From positions 11,124,863 through 11,188,862 of the forward strand of contig CM057135.1 of assembly GCA_029964075.1 (NCBI GenBank): 64,000 nucleotides of DNA, given 5' to 3'. The position numbers were made by a program, and so were the translations under genes. Numbering within the stretch: position 1 is the first letter of the stretch; each line of letters starts with the position of its first letter. A model generated the notes under the pieces. It was not told the DNA's origin and did no database searches. It was given only the letters and a program-made list of their open reading frames with translations. Shown here piece after piece: positions 23,865 through 34,011 of the stretch. This stretch comes from Patiria pectinifera. Lineage: Eukaryota; Echinodermata; Asteroidea; Valvatida; Asterinidae.

Positions 23865-24861
23865 CTATAGTGCAGTGTTGTAGGACTCGGACTCGGGACT
23901 CGGACTCGAGTCCGGACTCGAGTCCTTTTTTCAAGGACTCGGACTTGGACTCGAGTCCTTTGCTCAAGGACTCGGACTCGGACCCCAAGTACTCGGCTTC
24001 GAGTCCGGCTCGAGTCCGGCAAAAACGGGTCTTTTTTAGGTGTTTTATTTCAATTATTTTGTGTCTTTCACCTTGATTTGGTTTTTCTGTGGAACCGAAT
24101 TCCGCAGTTCTGCCGCTCGCAAAAATAACTTGCCGATTGATCAATGATCAATTGATTCATTCCAACCTAACCTAGCCAATTGCCCACCAAATAAATCGAT
24201 TCATCAGTTATTCAGTTGCTTGCCGATGTGTTGGACTTTTTGTTCAATATTACTAACATGGTTGACACAATGACAAGGAGCTATCTCAGCCGCATGGAAT
24301 CAACGCCATACAATTGGGCTCGAATTCATACCCATTTAGCGCACGTGGGTGCTTTTACACGCCCAATATGATCAATATCGCCCAACCTTGCCGCGTATTG
24401 CATGTACGATACAACTTCCGGGTTTGGGGTGTTTGGGCGAGAAAAAACACCCAAAATCTCAATGATCTGCGTCGCTCGCTTCACTTTACACACAATCAAT
24501 AATATTAATCACGTTCGCGTGTGTTGTTTACCGTGTTGAACTGCATGACTGTTGACTGTTGTTTCAGCTGGATTTTTGATACTTCAAATTTGATTTGTTC
24601 CGTTAAATTCAATATTAATTCCTTAAGCTTATAAATCAGTGGCAGTGCCACTATCAGTGTTGTAGGACTCGGACTCAGGACTCGGACTCGAGTCCGGACT
24701 CGAGTCCCTTTTTCAAGGACTCGGACTCGGACTCGAGTCCTTTTTTCAAGGACTCGGACTCGGACTCGGACATCAAAAATTGACAAGGACTCGGACTCGG
24801 ACTCGAGTCCTTTGCTCAAGGACTCGGACTCGGAGGACTCAACTACAACACTGCTATAGTG
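23865..24861. mobile_element. hAT-like non-autonomous element with GGACTC subterminal repeats
   Basis: The element 23873-24853 has inverted ends CAGTGTTGTAG / CTACAACACTG and is flanked by a perfect 8-bp duplication CTATAGTG (23865-23872 and 24854-24861). The CAG..CTG ends and 8-bp target are the hAT hallmarks. Both ends carry dense GGACTCGGACTCGAGTCC arrays (about 23880-24025 and 24665-24840), resembling the clustered short subterminal motifs that hAT transposases bind. A second copy of the left end occurs at 24656. The ~630-bp centre is non-coding. Confidence 0.85.
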
Positions 24862-25357
24862 TCAAAGTAGCTGACGGCAAATCAATAGATCATCAAGATG
24901 TCCAAGGGTTCAAAAAATCCGCGATCGCGATCTCAGTTCCTCGGGAAGATACAGCAAACAGTCCGATGACAATGTTAAACACCAAGGGACGATGTAGGCT
25001 CCCTTTAGCTAGGTCATCAGGACGCGATGAATGTCCACGGAGTGACGCGACATCACTGCTAGCTGTGTTGCCGTAGCTCATCGGGGGAGAATCCGAGAAT
25101 GAAGTGTAGGGACTTCAGTGGGTCAGCTTGGGTTGCTATCGGGCTCGTCAGTGGTGATCGGCTACTGGAACATCCGACCGACGACGCTCGACCAAGGATG
25201 GCTGCTGTGGCTTGGCAATAGGGTTTTGACAGCAGGACTTCGCTGTTGGAGCTCGGAGGATAGCTGGTCAGCACTTGATGGGTGAAATCTTGATCGATGT
25301 AGCAGATACAACAGGTGAGAATTCGTCAACCAGTTAGGGCCGTTGATGATTTCTTCT
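24862..25357. other. Gypsy A 5' leader
   Basis: Non-coding or unrecognised sequence between the hAT-like insertion and the primer-binding site. Minus-strand open frames here show no family signature. Confidence 0.45.
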
Positions 25358-25378
25358 TTACCCAGATCTTCCACCAAA
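25358..25378 (-). other. Primer-binding site of Gypsy A
   Basis: On the minus strand TTTGGTGGAAGATCTGGG follows the LTR end directly. TGG at the start of the site complements a tRNA CCA end. The same core TTGGTGGAAGATC is found in Gypsy B. The priming tRNA was not identified. Confidence 0.7.
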
Positions 25379-25651
25379 TGTGACACCGGGGGGATCGGTG
25401 TCGAAATGGGAATGAGGGACGGCTAAAGCAAATTCTCTGATGTTATCTCTGTTGTTTTATTTCTGTAAAATGAAGAGGAGGGTAAATCAAATGTTGTCTC
25501 CTCAAATACAGAAGATGGAGTGCGGCGGGCCGTTTGCCGGGCCGGGAAGAGTGTATTGTTTTATATAAATTAAATAATAATCAAAGAGGCGTAAGGATAT
25601 ATTGCATAAGAAAAAGTCCGGAAAATAAAAGGGGGGGTATATTTTAAATCA
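25379..25651 (-). repeat. Right (5') LTR of Gypsy A
   Basis: Starts TGTGACACCGGGG and matches the left LTR through ATTTCTGTAAAATGAAGAGG, TGCGGCGGGCCGTTTGCC and AAAGTCCGGAAAA. The outer end reads ATTTTAAATCA rather than ATTTTAAACCGTCACA, so a few terminal bases are lost or changed. It cuts into a BEL/Pao integrase. No target duplication was found. Confidence 0.8.
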
Positions 25652-26080
25652 TTTCTGACGCACTTGAAGGGTATGTAGATACTCTTTCTTCCATCGAGCC
25701 CAAAACTCGTTAACCGGGTGTTTGACCCTTCTCCAACGTTTCTTAGACTACACATCAACACGCTGAAATGTAACTGGTGGTGGGAGGATGACGCTGGACT
25801 TCAAGGTAAGTAAATGGTTGGGAGTGAGTGGTTCTGACGATTTAGGGTCATTTAGGTCGTCAACTGACAAGGGTCGACCATTGACGATTGCTGCACACTC
25901 ACACATAAGAGTCCTCAATGATTCGTCATCGAGTTGCGTCCCATGCTGTTCCCCGAGGGCATTAAGGACTCTCCTCACTGATCTTATTTGTCTCTCCCAA
26001 ACCCCTCCTGCGTGACTTGCTGAAGAAGCATTCATCTTCGTTTTTGGGTAGTCACATCCCTTTCCTTCAAAGAAGTTCAA
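25652..26080 (-). pseudogene. BEL/Pao integrase C-terminal fragment
   Basis: The minus strand shows SSASHAGGVWERQIRSVRRV, then CECAAIVNGRPLS and PLTPNHLLTLKS, the end of the BEL/Pao integrase core. In another frame KRWRRVKHPVNEFW and RWKKEYLHTLQ follow, the conserved segment after the core. A frameshift separates the two. The frame stops at the edge of the Gypsy A LTR, consistent with truncation by that insertion. Nothing upstream of the integrase survives. Confidence 0.88.
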
Positions 26081-26099
26081 AAAGAATCATTACAAAAAA

Positions 26100-26680
26100 T
26101 ATATATTGATGTTATAAAAACAAACTAAAAACAAATTATATATGTATATAGAGATGAAACGAGCACTGTGAATTGTGACAGGAGAAGATTTCATTGGATA
26201 TATAAAATGCTAAAAAGTAATGGATACAAAAAAGACAACGCACATATACTTGAGACAAACACAAAACAACAAAACAAACAAAAAATAACAAAAAGAAGAG
26301 AAAAAAGGAGAATAAAACAAAACAACTAACGTAACTAAACAAAACAAAAACAAACAGAGCAAGACAAAGCAAAACAAAAACAAAAATCCAAACCAAGCAG
26401 AACAGAACAAAACAAAACAAAACAAAACAGAACAAAAAAGAAGGAATATATACACTATCTCACTATCTAAGAAAAAACAAGATAGCAAATATTTTGTTAC
26501 AGAAATAATAAATAATAAAAACGAATCACAGGAAAGAAAATTAATTTGGAGAGAAGTGATGACAGTATAAAACTTAAAAGGACTTGCAAAAAACGGATGG
26601 TAATACATATAATTGAAGAAATCGATGACAATTCACTCAAGTGAGTTAAAAATGAAAGCAACAATGCATAAAAGAAAATA
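26100..26680. repeat. AAAAC-rich low-complexity stretch
   Basis: Dominated by AAAACAAAACAAAACA-type runs (clearest at 26390-26440), which create spurious minus-strand FCFVLFCFV peptides. Confidence 0.75.
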
Positions 26681-26970
26681 AACATTCATACATTAACCAC
26701 TTGTATTTGAGAGAGCACGGGACACCCGTCTACGAAAGAATGAAGGGACGGTGCACGGTGCATCGAACGCATCGCATTTCCCATGGAGCCCATTGTAGGT
26801 GGTAGAGATCCTAGAAACCAATCCACTCTTTGACACTTCAACGCGACTCCATGGGACATGGAAGATGTGTTCGTGTGCATGCCTTGGCCGTCGTGCTAGA
26901 GCATGCAACTTGTTTGGGTTGGCATCTGTAATATTATAACAGTTATGGAAATGTTCATATAGAAACATAC

Positions 26971-27079
26971 AATCTCTCGTTGTGTGGTTGGCTTATGATT
27001 TGACTTGATGGCCTCAGTCAGGCCTGCAACAAGGTGCTCAACCAGGCCAGCCTCCGCCTCAGCCGTAGCACAAGAAACG
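26971..27079 (-). CDS. Internal exon of the unrecognised host gene
   Basis: 109 bp on the minus strand between acceptor TTCATTTCTTGCAG and donor GTATGTTT. It enters with one base of a split codon and ends in phase 0, compatible with the exon at 15241-15299. The peptide reads VSCATAEAEAGLVEHLVAG then LTEAIKSNHKPTTQREI, an acidic helix-like stretch. Family unknown. The ~11.7-kb intron downstream holds Gypsy A and its nested elements in the same orientation as the gene. Confidence 0.6.
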
Positions 27080-27084
27080 CTGCA

Positions 27085-28375
27085 AGAAATGAATTCAAAG
27101 TACACAAAACCCCACGCGAAAATCCAAGGTCAGCCTAAACTATTTCTACAATCAACACGGCTAAATTAACTAGGTCCAATTAACTGGCAGATTACCCAAT
27201 ATTTTCAACCGATAATGCACTGGCTGGTTTTTGTTTGTTTCTTCAGTTATCACGACCACTTACTGCTGGCAACCTAAACTACAATGTAACTACTGATTTA
27301 CATTTAAAATGTACGAGTAAACATGACACAGTCCATGCGTATGACTCCAAACTGCCTACCGCAACCACTGTCTGTAGTTCCCTTGCAGACTCCCTGGTAG
27401 TGGTACTGTTACGGCATCCGTCCACGTTGCCTCCCCAGCAAACGCATGTAATTCCCCGCAGTTCTCCTACGCTAGGCTCAGGTCACCGTCCATCCGTTCA
27501 GTCAGGTCATTAAGTCAGCACTCAGCACCCCATCCGTGTTACAAATTTTGTAGTGAAACTCGGTGTGAAGTCGAGGTTCAGGGGTGATGATTCAATCACA
27601 TCAAATTTATTAGTCGTCTATCTCCTATTCATCACAAAAAACCTAGTAATCAAATACATTAAAAATAAATCAATATAAACTCACATAACTTCACATACAT
27701 GTGCATGTATCCCATTAATCACAATACATGTGTGTACAAGTAATAAATTAACCCTACAAAATTACATAGTCCAACCCAGATACAAAGAACTCCATTGCAA
27801 ATACTGAGCCTTCCCACATTAACGTACATGTATGACATGTGACCTCTGACCCGGGCGGCGTCTTAGAAGTTACACTTTCGTTGATAGTAAAACCCCCAAA
27901 ATAACATGAAAATAATTCAATTTGTCCCATACCAGCCAGTGTACGGGCTCCAGGGCTGTCTCTCCTTCCTCTGGTGTCTAAATATACATCCCAGCCATCG
28001 GCTGTCGGACTAAATTGGTCTGATATTGCTAAAGCAAGCTTTTTCTGCAGCTGTCAGAAGCGCAGACCTCGGAGACAGTGCCTGCCAAACCCGTAACGTA
28101 AACAGTTGTTTAGTATTAAGGCGCACACGATAAAAACATCATCTGCTCTATCCTACATTCACATATTTTACAATAACAGAAATTAACTTTTGAGAATACA
28201 GCACTTCATGAGAGATAGAACCCCTTAGTTATCTATTATCGTCAAAATATCCCCTTACAAAGCTGATGAACGTACTATTTCTATATCCTCATAACCCCTT
28301 ATCAAATTCGCGGAAGTTTAACCGGTTAACTTAAACAGCGTCCTCATTTGACCTTATGGGCAAAGCAAATAAATT
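27085..28375. other. Non-coding stretch, no gene seen
   Basis: AT-rich, with several TACATGTGCATGTA-like words. A plus-strand open frame at 27235-27513 lacks support. Confidence 0.5.
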
Positions 28376-28379
28376 ATTT

Positions 28380-28700
28380 TTAATCACTACATGTGCTTCA
28401 GGGTAGGGAGTCTATACAGGTCGCATAAATCAGGATAATCCAGGTTATTAACATCATTGTTATTGTTGAGATTCTTGTACATGAACTTAAGAAAGCGTTG
28501 TTAGACTCTTTCAATCCTGTGAGCCTGATAAGCAGATATGGAGTTAAACACTACTGTACAATACTCTAGATGGGGCCTGATGAGTGAACAATACATGGTA
28601 CGCAAAACATTCTTCAGTAAGCGGAAGTTGCGCCAAACTAAACCACACATGCGATTAGCCTTTTTGGTAACTGAATCAATGTGGGGAACAAAGGTCACAT
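28380..28700 (-). pseudogene. LINE reverse-transcriptase C-terminal fragment
   Basis: Reads FVPHIDSVTKKANRMCGLV, then YCSLIRPHLEYCTVVFNS and IERV-stop-QRFLKFMYKN. This is the thumb/C-terminal signature of CR1/Jockey-type non-LTR RTs. It is truncated at the 5' side, a common fate of LINE copies. Confidence 0.85.
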
Positions 28701-29034
28701 ATACCTAATTTGCATCCATTGTTAATCCCTGTCGTGTTACATATTGATTCCGATAGTTGGGTATATTCTTCTTTTTTTTTGAAAACTTTATTTTGGTGAT
28801 TCTTCGTACACATCCTCACTTCAATAACATTTTCTTAAGCATGTTAGTGGCTTAGTATCCAAAATGGCAACTATTATACCCTAGAAATGCACACGTTCTG
28901 TCTCCACAAATCTTCATGTAGGCCCACTCTTGCCAAACCTCGGTATTGATGAGCATAAACTGTCCATAACTGCGCTTAAATTGGGCAAAGGGTCACCTAA
29001 TGCATGGAACCTCCTCCCCAAAAAGGCTTGCAAT

Positions 29035-29168
29035 AATTATTTCAATATCTACTTGTTTCTTTCCATTTATTTATTTATATTTATTTTACTTATTCCATTT
29101 TTTACCCAGGGTGTGCCCAAACAGTCTAGAACTGGTTTCCACTGGGGCCCTGCATACAATAAATAATG
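29035..29168 (-). repeat. LINE 3' end with TAAA tail
   Basis: On the minus strand a GCAGGGCCCC..GGGTAAAAAATGG segment leads into ATAAATATAAATAAATAAAT. This resembles the 3' UTR and short tandem tail of CR1/L2-type LINEs. It may be the 3' end of the copy starting near 30510. Confidence 0.55.
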
Positions 29169-29599
29169 ACTACAAACATGTATAATTATACAATACATTA
29201 CATATACAATAAAATTCAATACAGTGAGATAAAACATCATTTGCATAATGCATAGGTGTTAAGCCAATATTATAAATACAATATATTTTAAAACTATTAT
29301 AACTACATGTACAGTGTGAATGCTTTACTAAAAAGTTGATTCAGTGAATACGACAAATTTGGATCTATCTTGTAGCATCAAGGGGGGGGGGAAATATATT
29401 GCTGTAACTATATTCGCTGATTACGGGAGGGGCGAAAACCCCGCGAAAACCCTTTTGGGAGAAAACACGGGGAAATTCCCATCCGGCTCCTTATTATCTT
29501 CTTCTTATTATGGCAACCAAGTTTAACTTCGTAGATCAGCACATATCTAGATTTGTATAATCAGAGAAGACAGCGGCAAATACACAAATAATTATTTGC

Positions 29600-30510
29600 A
29601 GAAATATTATTACTGACTGAATGTTTTACGTAGTTCAGATTTGAATGAGGCTAGTGAAGTCATGGTTCTCAACTGCACATGTAAATTATTCAAGATGATT
29701 GTACCAGTTACAGCAAAGCTTGAGGCATTACATTGGTTTTTTTGCAAAAGGAATCCTCAATGCCATATCTGTTCAGTGGATTGTCTCGTTTCACGAATCT
29801 GAATAAGTGGTGTAAACATATGTGTCATATACAAAGGAGTAATTTTGTTTATACATTTGTAACAAGAATAGCCTTTTTATACTCTACTCTTTCAGCAAGT
29901 GACATCCAATTAAGACTAGCAAACATATCGGCTGAAGGCGTTAAGAATGCACACTTCAGGATTATCCGCACGGCTCTTTTTAAACATTTATCAAGAATAT
30001 TGTCGTGTGATGTGTACCTTCCTCCCCATACAGTCCTACAATAATCTGAAGATGGGAAAACTAAGCTACCCAAAAAGAGTGTGTAGACTGCTTTGGGGAA
30101 CATAGTCGCGGATTCAATTTAGCATACCTAGTTTAGAGGAAACTGTTTTCTTCACGTATTCAACGTGTGGGCCCCAACTGAAAGTGTCATCAATAATAAC
30201 ACCTAAATACTTACAAGAGTTCACCTATACAACCGGACTACCAGCAATATTGACATTCATTAAGGTCAGTACTGCAGGCTTTTATTTTAGTTCCAATAAG
30301 CATGGATTTGGTTTTGCTGGTGTTTATTGTAAGTTTGTTTCTGACACACCAGTCGTAAATTCTCGCTAGGGCTGTATTCAAGTTGTTTTCTACTTCATCA
30401 ACACGGGTAGAACTACGGTTAATGTGGAGTCGTCGGCATACATGAACAAATTACACTCACTAAGGATACCAAGCGGTAGGTCACTTGTATAAATAACAGT
30501 GGACCCAAAA
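29600..30510 (-). pseudogene. Decayed LINE reverse transcriptase
   Basis: From about 30510 the minus strand reads TSDLPLGILSECNLFMYADD (catalytic YADD), then a WCVRNKLTINTSKTKSMLIG block, YLGVIIDDTFSW and, at 29849-30103, SSDYCRTVWGG and LKRAVRIILKC. Several stops and frameshifts interrupt it, and the 5' part is missing. It is a non-LTR RT of the CR1/I/Jockey group; the exact clade cannot be set by eye. Confidence 0.85.
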
Positions 30511-30856
30511 TTGTCTTCGTAATAATAATTCCTATTACCTTGAACTTTCCCACATTAGGCAACCTCACTAATTAGGCCAATTAACAGACATATCAAGTTT
30601 TAATAGGGTAACTATGCCGGTACAAATCAACTTCGTGAATTTGAAAATCATCAATACTGAGGGTTGGCAACACTACTTGGAAATATCTGGAAACAAGGTA
30701 AAAGCACGCAATTTTGGGATATAATAGTAGCCATTTTGGATCGTTACTATGTCCTAACAATTATACAGTCACTTATATCCGGTAGAAAATGTTATTGAAG
30801 TAAGGATGTGTAAACACCACGATTAAATTATCAAACAATAACAAAAATTACAAATA

Positions 30857-31495
30857 TACAGGGTGTTTCAAAAAAAAGGAAACCCAACTTCAAAGAATGA
30901 GTATGGACAGACGATATGTTTACTGGCTATAAAACTGGTATCATCTGAAAGCGTAATCTATATGATTTTCAATGATACCCTGTTTGGGTTTTCTAAGTCA
31001 TGTCTTGAAAATAAGATGCAAAAATGCAGTTGGTTCACTTTCATGAAAAAAACCAATGGGCACGGTGTGCCTATTGCTACGGAAATGTCTGTGAAATGGC
31101 TTCAATGTTAATCCTCGGGAAAATGGCACACTGTTTTGAATGTGGCTTGGTCAAAACGATAAAATTCATGACAAACAATAAAATCCAGTTTTGAAACCAA
31201 CTTGACTTTTTGTTTTGGTTTCTTTTTATGCACTCGTGTCTGCTTCTTGAATTCTTATTCTCATGCACATCATGCCTTTTGTGTTTGACATGAAAGGGAA
31301 CCAACTGCAATTTTGCATCAAAATCTCATGGCAATGGCGCTCAGTGATGCATGACCCTGGAAATGTAAACAAGGTATTATTGAAAAGCATAGAGATTGCG
31401 CTTTCAGATGATACCAGTTTTATAGCCAGTAAAAATTTAGTCTGTCCATACTGGTTCTTCAAAGTTGGGCTTCCTTTTTATTGAAACACCCTGTA
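30857..31495. mobile_element. TA-flanked foldback element (Tc1/mariner type)
   Basis: The element 30859-31493 begins CAGGGTGTTTCAA and ends TTGAAACACCCTG, flanked by TA (TATA) on both sides. Arms of about 235 bp are inverted copies, so both strands carry a similar open frame (YGQT...LAIKLVSSES). Terminal sequence, TA target and size suit a non-autonomous Tc1/mariner derivative. No transposase triad is visible. Confidence 0.82.
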
Positions 31496-31557
31496 TACCC
31501 AACTATGGTAACACATATATAACACGGAAGGGATTTACAAGTTTTGCAAATTAGGTG

Positions 31558-32533
31558 CATTTGGACAGTGCAGTGTTGGAGCAAAGGCTTTGACCCTCAA
31601 GGCCAAGGCTTTGGCCCTCAAGCCTCGAGGCCAAGGCCAAGGCTTAACCCTCAAGGCCAAGGCCCTGTTTTATGAAATGACCACTGACCATTTTAACCGA
31701 TGTTTTTTGAGGAAAAGATGGTGGTGTACTCATTGCCTGCCTTTATTACGACGTCACATAAAAACAATGGTTTCGTGGTTTTTTGGGGGGGGGGGGGCAT
31801 GGCCCCTTTTGGCCCCCCCTGGATCCGCCCTTATCATCACGAATTCCTCGTTACGAAGAACAACATTTCTTTAATTGCAATCAACATGCTCGCATAGGTC
31901 TACACCGTTTTATGACTGCACTGTATCTATTAAAGTATAAGTTCAGGTCTTCAATATGGTTTAACTAAACAAAATAATGATTTACAAAATTTTATGATGT
32001 AACAAAAGGGGGATCCAAGAAACAGATTTGGGAAGTTTTTATTTGCTGGCCCAACATGGTCAGAAATATCAGCATTATCTAAAACAGATACAAAGATTTC
32101 TTTAGCACTTATCAGGGAGACATATACAACCTATCAGATCTATTCCATAGTTATATGCAATTAAAGGGCATTAGCCCCACAAGTGTGCGGAATATTTTTG
32201 CAGCAAATCTACTACAATGGTATCAAAATGTGATGCTACAAAAGTGGAAGTGTGCCCAACACACAAATCTATAGGGTGCTTCCCTCCTCCATGGTAATAC
32301 GATTAAAATGGTAACAGCAAAATTTCGGACAGATTTATCTTGAAAATGCAAAAATCTATGGGCCTTGAAGAGCCTTGACTCAAAATTGCAAGGCCTTGAA
32401 CCCTCAAAGCCAAGGCCAAGGCCAAGGCTTTTGCCCTCAAGCCTCGAGGCCAAGGCCAAGGCCCTAAAATCAGGCCTTAAGGCAGCCTTAAGGCCAAGGC
32501 CAAGCATCAAGGCACTACATCACTGCATTTGGG
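31558..32533. mobile_element. hAT-like non-autonomous element with AAGGCC subterminal repeats
   Basis: The element 31566-32525 starts CAGTGCAGTGTTGG and ends CTACATCACTG, flanked by CATTTGGA (31558-31565) and CATTTGGG (32526-32533), seven of eight bases identical. Both ends hold arrays of CAAGGCCAAGG-type motifs (31585-31665 and 32395-32510), analogous to the GGACTC arrays of the element at 23873. There is no transposase frame. A G10 tract lies near 31785. Confidence 0.75.
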
Positions 32534-32720
32534 TAACAAGTAAGGGTGGCATCCATCCACATCTTTTTTGTTATGATTCAAAGAATTGATTTAGCATGGA
32601 TGCAAGATAATACCAAAAAGTGCAGGAAACATTTTTCTAGAGAACTTTTCCACATTTGGCTGGCCTGCTTAAACACATTCCTATAACACTAACCTTTACT
32701 TCAGTGTGCTGCGTACTATT

Positions 32721-32906
32721 TTATGACAAAACGTGCTTGAACTCTTTGACGTGTATGTCTTTGATGGTCACGATCTCGTTCTTACGTATGGCCACATCCG
32801 CACGTTTTTCCCACAAGTTGATTTTGATTTTTCTCTGACGGTATTTAATATCCAACAACTCCAGTTCACGTCGGGACGATTTATTGGAGAATTTCACAGG
32901 TGACAC
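32721..32906 (-). CDS. OB-fold (RPA-like) exon of a host gene
   Basis: The exon starts at 32906 after acceptor TTTTGTTCTGAAAG. The peptide VSPVKFSNKSSRRELELLD, then KIKINLWEKRADVAI and VTIKDIHVKEF, matches the strand pattern of the RPA-type OB fold: a polar strand, the LW motif, then a gated strand ending in EF. Such domains bind single-stranded nucleic acid. The donor is uncertain: candidate GT sites near 32745 and 32727 are weak, and an in-frame stop follows at 32721. Whether it joins the exon at 26971-27079 is not proven. Confidence 0.55.
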   Translation of the reverse strand: MSPVKFSNKSSRRELELLDIKYRQRKIKINLWEKRADVAIRKNEIVTIKDIHVKEFKHVLS

Positions 32907-32909
32907 CTT

Positions 32910-33310
32910 TCAGAACAAAAGAATACACACACACAATATTACATTAAATCACCAGCAAAGATGCAATGCCAAAAACATGTCTTTATTAAACAAACTTTCA
33001 CAAACTATAAGGCCCAACATTTTCAATATTTCATAAAAAAACAATACTGTCACATGATACCTACATGTATGTCCATGTACCTCTGCTTAAGTTCGCAGCA
33101 AATAACATAACATTCCAAACACTGTCTATGCATGCACATGTTCAACATACTTTAAAGTACTATCAATGGTACATGTGGGGCTTCTAACATGCATTGTAAT
33201 ATTATTATTTTTATGTTGCACAAATGTCTAAAACACTTGCATCTAATGTCCACATCTGTAAGTAAACACTTTCAAAATATGCACTTTCCAATTCCATAGC
33301 CTCTGTATAT
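32910..33310. other. Non-coding stretch, no gene seen
   Basis: AT-rich intron-like DNA up to the left end of the DIRS element. Confidence 0.5.
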
Positions 33311-33490
33311 AATCCCCCAATTAAACGATTGAAATGATGCTTCATTGGGATTCTGCCGAATCTTTTACCGAAATGAGGAATCACGTGAGATTGTATTGTC
33401 TGGTTGAAAACATACCACGCATTCAAAGTATAACAAAGAGAAGTGATTAGGACCCCGGCTATATAAGAGCCCTCCCTACGCAGTATCGTC
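33311..33490 (-). repeat. DIRS terminal repeat (3' side)
   Basis: Starts AATCCCCCAATTAAACG. The stretch 33396-33490 (GAGATTGTATTGTCTGG through CCCTACGCAGTATCGTCA) is the reverse complement of 56843-56975, so the two ends are inverted repeats. Confidence 0.88.
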
Positions 33491-33579
33491 ATTGTTTAAA
33501 GTAACATGTATTACACTGGCCCACCAACAAAGGATGGGAACAAGAATATGCAAGTCTTGCATGAAAAGGTTTCGTTTAG

Positions 33580-33705
33580 GGAGGGTGTCACGTGATTCCT
33601 CATTTCGATAAAAGATTCGGCAGAATCCCAATCAAACATCATTTCAATCGTTTAATTGGGGGATTCTACCTCACAATTACCTCAATTCGGAACACGTGAT
33701 ATTTC
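33580..33705 (-). repeat. DIRS internal complementary region
   Basis: The first part (CACGTGATTCCTCATTTCG to AATTGGGGGATT) is complementary to the left outer edge (33311-33397). The second part (CTACCTCACAATTACC to GGAACACGTG) is complementary to the right outer edge (about 56962-56998). Joining complements of both edges is exactly the DIRS architecture used to form the circular intermediate, and it fixes the outer ends. Confidence 0.88.
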
Positions 33706-34011
33706 AAAGTTGGCCAGTGTAATGTGCGTCGTACAACAAAACCACACACGATACCAACATACTTCTTTTGTATGTTAACATTTCCGAGCATTTAATGCAA
33801 ACAAAATAAATTCATGTAGGTGACTCTGCACCGATTTATAATCATATTGGAATCCCCAAAAGGTTACCATATCACCAACTACATTAACGTTTACATTCTC
33901 AAAGTCAAATAATGATTTCCATCAAACAATCAATAACATGAATTGCCCGTCTGGCAACTATATTAATTAATATTAACCATAACTAATGGTGTACAACAAA
34001 TTGTAACTAAA

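Noticed and set aside
26136-26435. Hydrophobic minus-strand frame suggesting a membrane protein
   Set aside because: Generated by AAAAC low-complexity DNA.
26693-26918. Possible exon after a TTACAG acceptor
   Set aside because: In the phase dictated by the exon at 26971-27079 it stops after nine codons; the alternative frame has no credible donor.
30863-31462. Two similar peptides on opposite strands as genes
   Set aside because: They are the inverted arms of one foldback element.
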